A stretch of 64,000 nt of DNA from NCBI GenBank assembly GCA_032622095.1, contig CP136064.1:4336280-4400279 (forward strand), written 5' to 3'. Positions within the stretch are counted from its first letter, which is position 1. Each line of letters starts with the position of its first letter. Origin of the DNA: Siphonodentalium dalli (Eukaryota > Mollusca > Scaphopoda > Gadilida > Siphonodentaliidae). Below are positions 63,267 to 64,000 of the stretch, piece by piece. The notes under the pieces were generated by a model. It had not been told where the DNA came from. It made no database searches and was given only the letters and a program-made list of their open reading frames with translations. Position numbers and translations under genes: made by a program.

Positions 63267-64000
63267 CTACCGTTTCAACACATCGGCTATTTATCATTTT
63301 GCTGGTGAGAAGGCGTATGTTCAGTTTGGTGCTATTTATGTGCACAGAAAAGGCACCATTACTCGGGAAAGCAACATACCGAAATGCATATAGATGTACG
63401 CGAATCATGTTACGTTCTCACACAATGCAGCTTTCCCAAATCCGCGCTCTTTAAAATAGAATTGGCTGCATGACTGGCCTACTTCTGATGGCACAGTGTG
63501 TTACGCACCTGTCCGATTAAGTCGCTTTGAACCCAAAATGTATACAAAATTCGCACAAGCTGTGGAAAAGTTTGCGATCTTGGACAGTCAGTACAATCGG
63601 TATAAACGTTTGTAACGACATAACGTGTCTTGACAGCATTACCTGTTATGCTATATTGATGTTTCTAAATTATATTTAATGCTTGATTCCTGATACACAT
63701 ACATAGTGACATTTCAGTGATCTGTCTAGAACGTTCCCGAGCATGATAGAACTTCAAATAAAACATATTCGCCTTTGTCCCATTCTGGTGATTTGGGCTC
63801 TTTCTTAGCATGTTACTAATTTTATAATAAGACGTAATCAAGACATGTGTTATCAGTTGTGTGAGTGATTGCCATTCGCGCATAATTATTTCATAAATAA
63901 ATATATCCGCTGCACGTAGATATAACCGTCACTTATATTACTGGCCGTTGAGATCACTGACCCGACAAAATGATAAACCAAGACTTAACAGTCTTGGCAA

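Larger units (their letters stand above)
61982..64000 (+). repeat. Non-satellite spacer, copy 2 (truncated by the window)
   Basis: Collinear with 31106-33939. The array-to-spacer junction falls at the same monomer position as in array 1, and the spacer starts AATTACACCAATGACC where copy 1 has a few extra bases (TGTCA) before it. The copy lacks the SINE, the 500-bp MITE and the 21-bp duplication. It has its own small insertion of 8 bp (AACTTATG) near 63137. A minus-strand frame at 62284-62640 is longer than in copy 1 only because a stop codon there is absent. I see no gene. Confidence 0.93.

Noticed and set aside
1..64000. CRISPR array or other prokaryotic repeat system
   Set aside because: The repeats are 1.25 kb and contiguous with no variable spacers. 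A poly-A retroposon and MITEs indicate a eukaryote.
1..64000. Ribosomal DNA intergenic spacer with subrepeats
   Set aside because: The alternation of array and unique spacer is reminiscent of rDNA, but no 18S, 5.8S, 28S or 5S sequence is recognisable.

Overview
The window is non-coding eukaryotic repeat DNA. It is dominated by a long satellite whose monomer is about 1,252 bp, in head-to-tail arrays broken by a short non-satellite spacer. I find no protein-coding gene, tRNA or rRNA that I can support. A metazoan genome is suggested by a retroposed, poly-A-tailed element whose first bases match the 5' end of U2 snRNA, by two short inverted-repeat (MITE-like) elements, and by the satellite itself. 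A motif in each monomer (AGAGTTATGGCCCTTAA) resembles, from memory, dispersed repeats common in bivalve molluscs. Bivalve is therefore my best guess, at low confidence.

Layout: (1) 1-24225 is array 1, subfamily A: 19 full monomers and the start of a 20th. (2) 24226-31105 is array 1, subfamily B: a 1,246-1,247 bp monomer roughly 9% diverged from A, joined to A through a hybrid monomer that carries a 45-bp duplication. (3) 31106-35084 is non-satellite spacer. Its first 2.8 kb recurs at the right edge of the window. It contains a U2-headed SINE-like insertion, a 500-bp MITE, a 170-bp foldback MITE and small repeats. (4) 35085-61981 is array 2, all subfamily A: a partial monomer, 20 full monomers and a partial monomer. 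(5) 61982-64000 is the second copy of the spacer, without the SINE or the 500-bp MITE, so it supplies both empty sites.

The repeats are nested. Each monomer contains an old internal duplication of about 303 bp. Monomers form local dimers (about 2,505 bp) in array 1 and trimers (3,756 bp) in array 2. Array plus spacer recurs at about 30.9 kb. Both arrays end at the same monomer position against the same spacer sequence, although one ends in a B monomer and the other in an A monomer. The 480 bp of spacer next to the arrays differ by about 10% between copies, against about 2-4% further out. This is close to the A/B difference and suggests that the B block and the adjacent spacer segment travelled together. 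All percentages are by-eye estimates. The many short open frames on both strands are by-products of the repeat.
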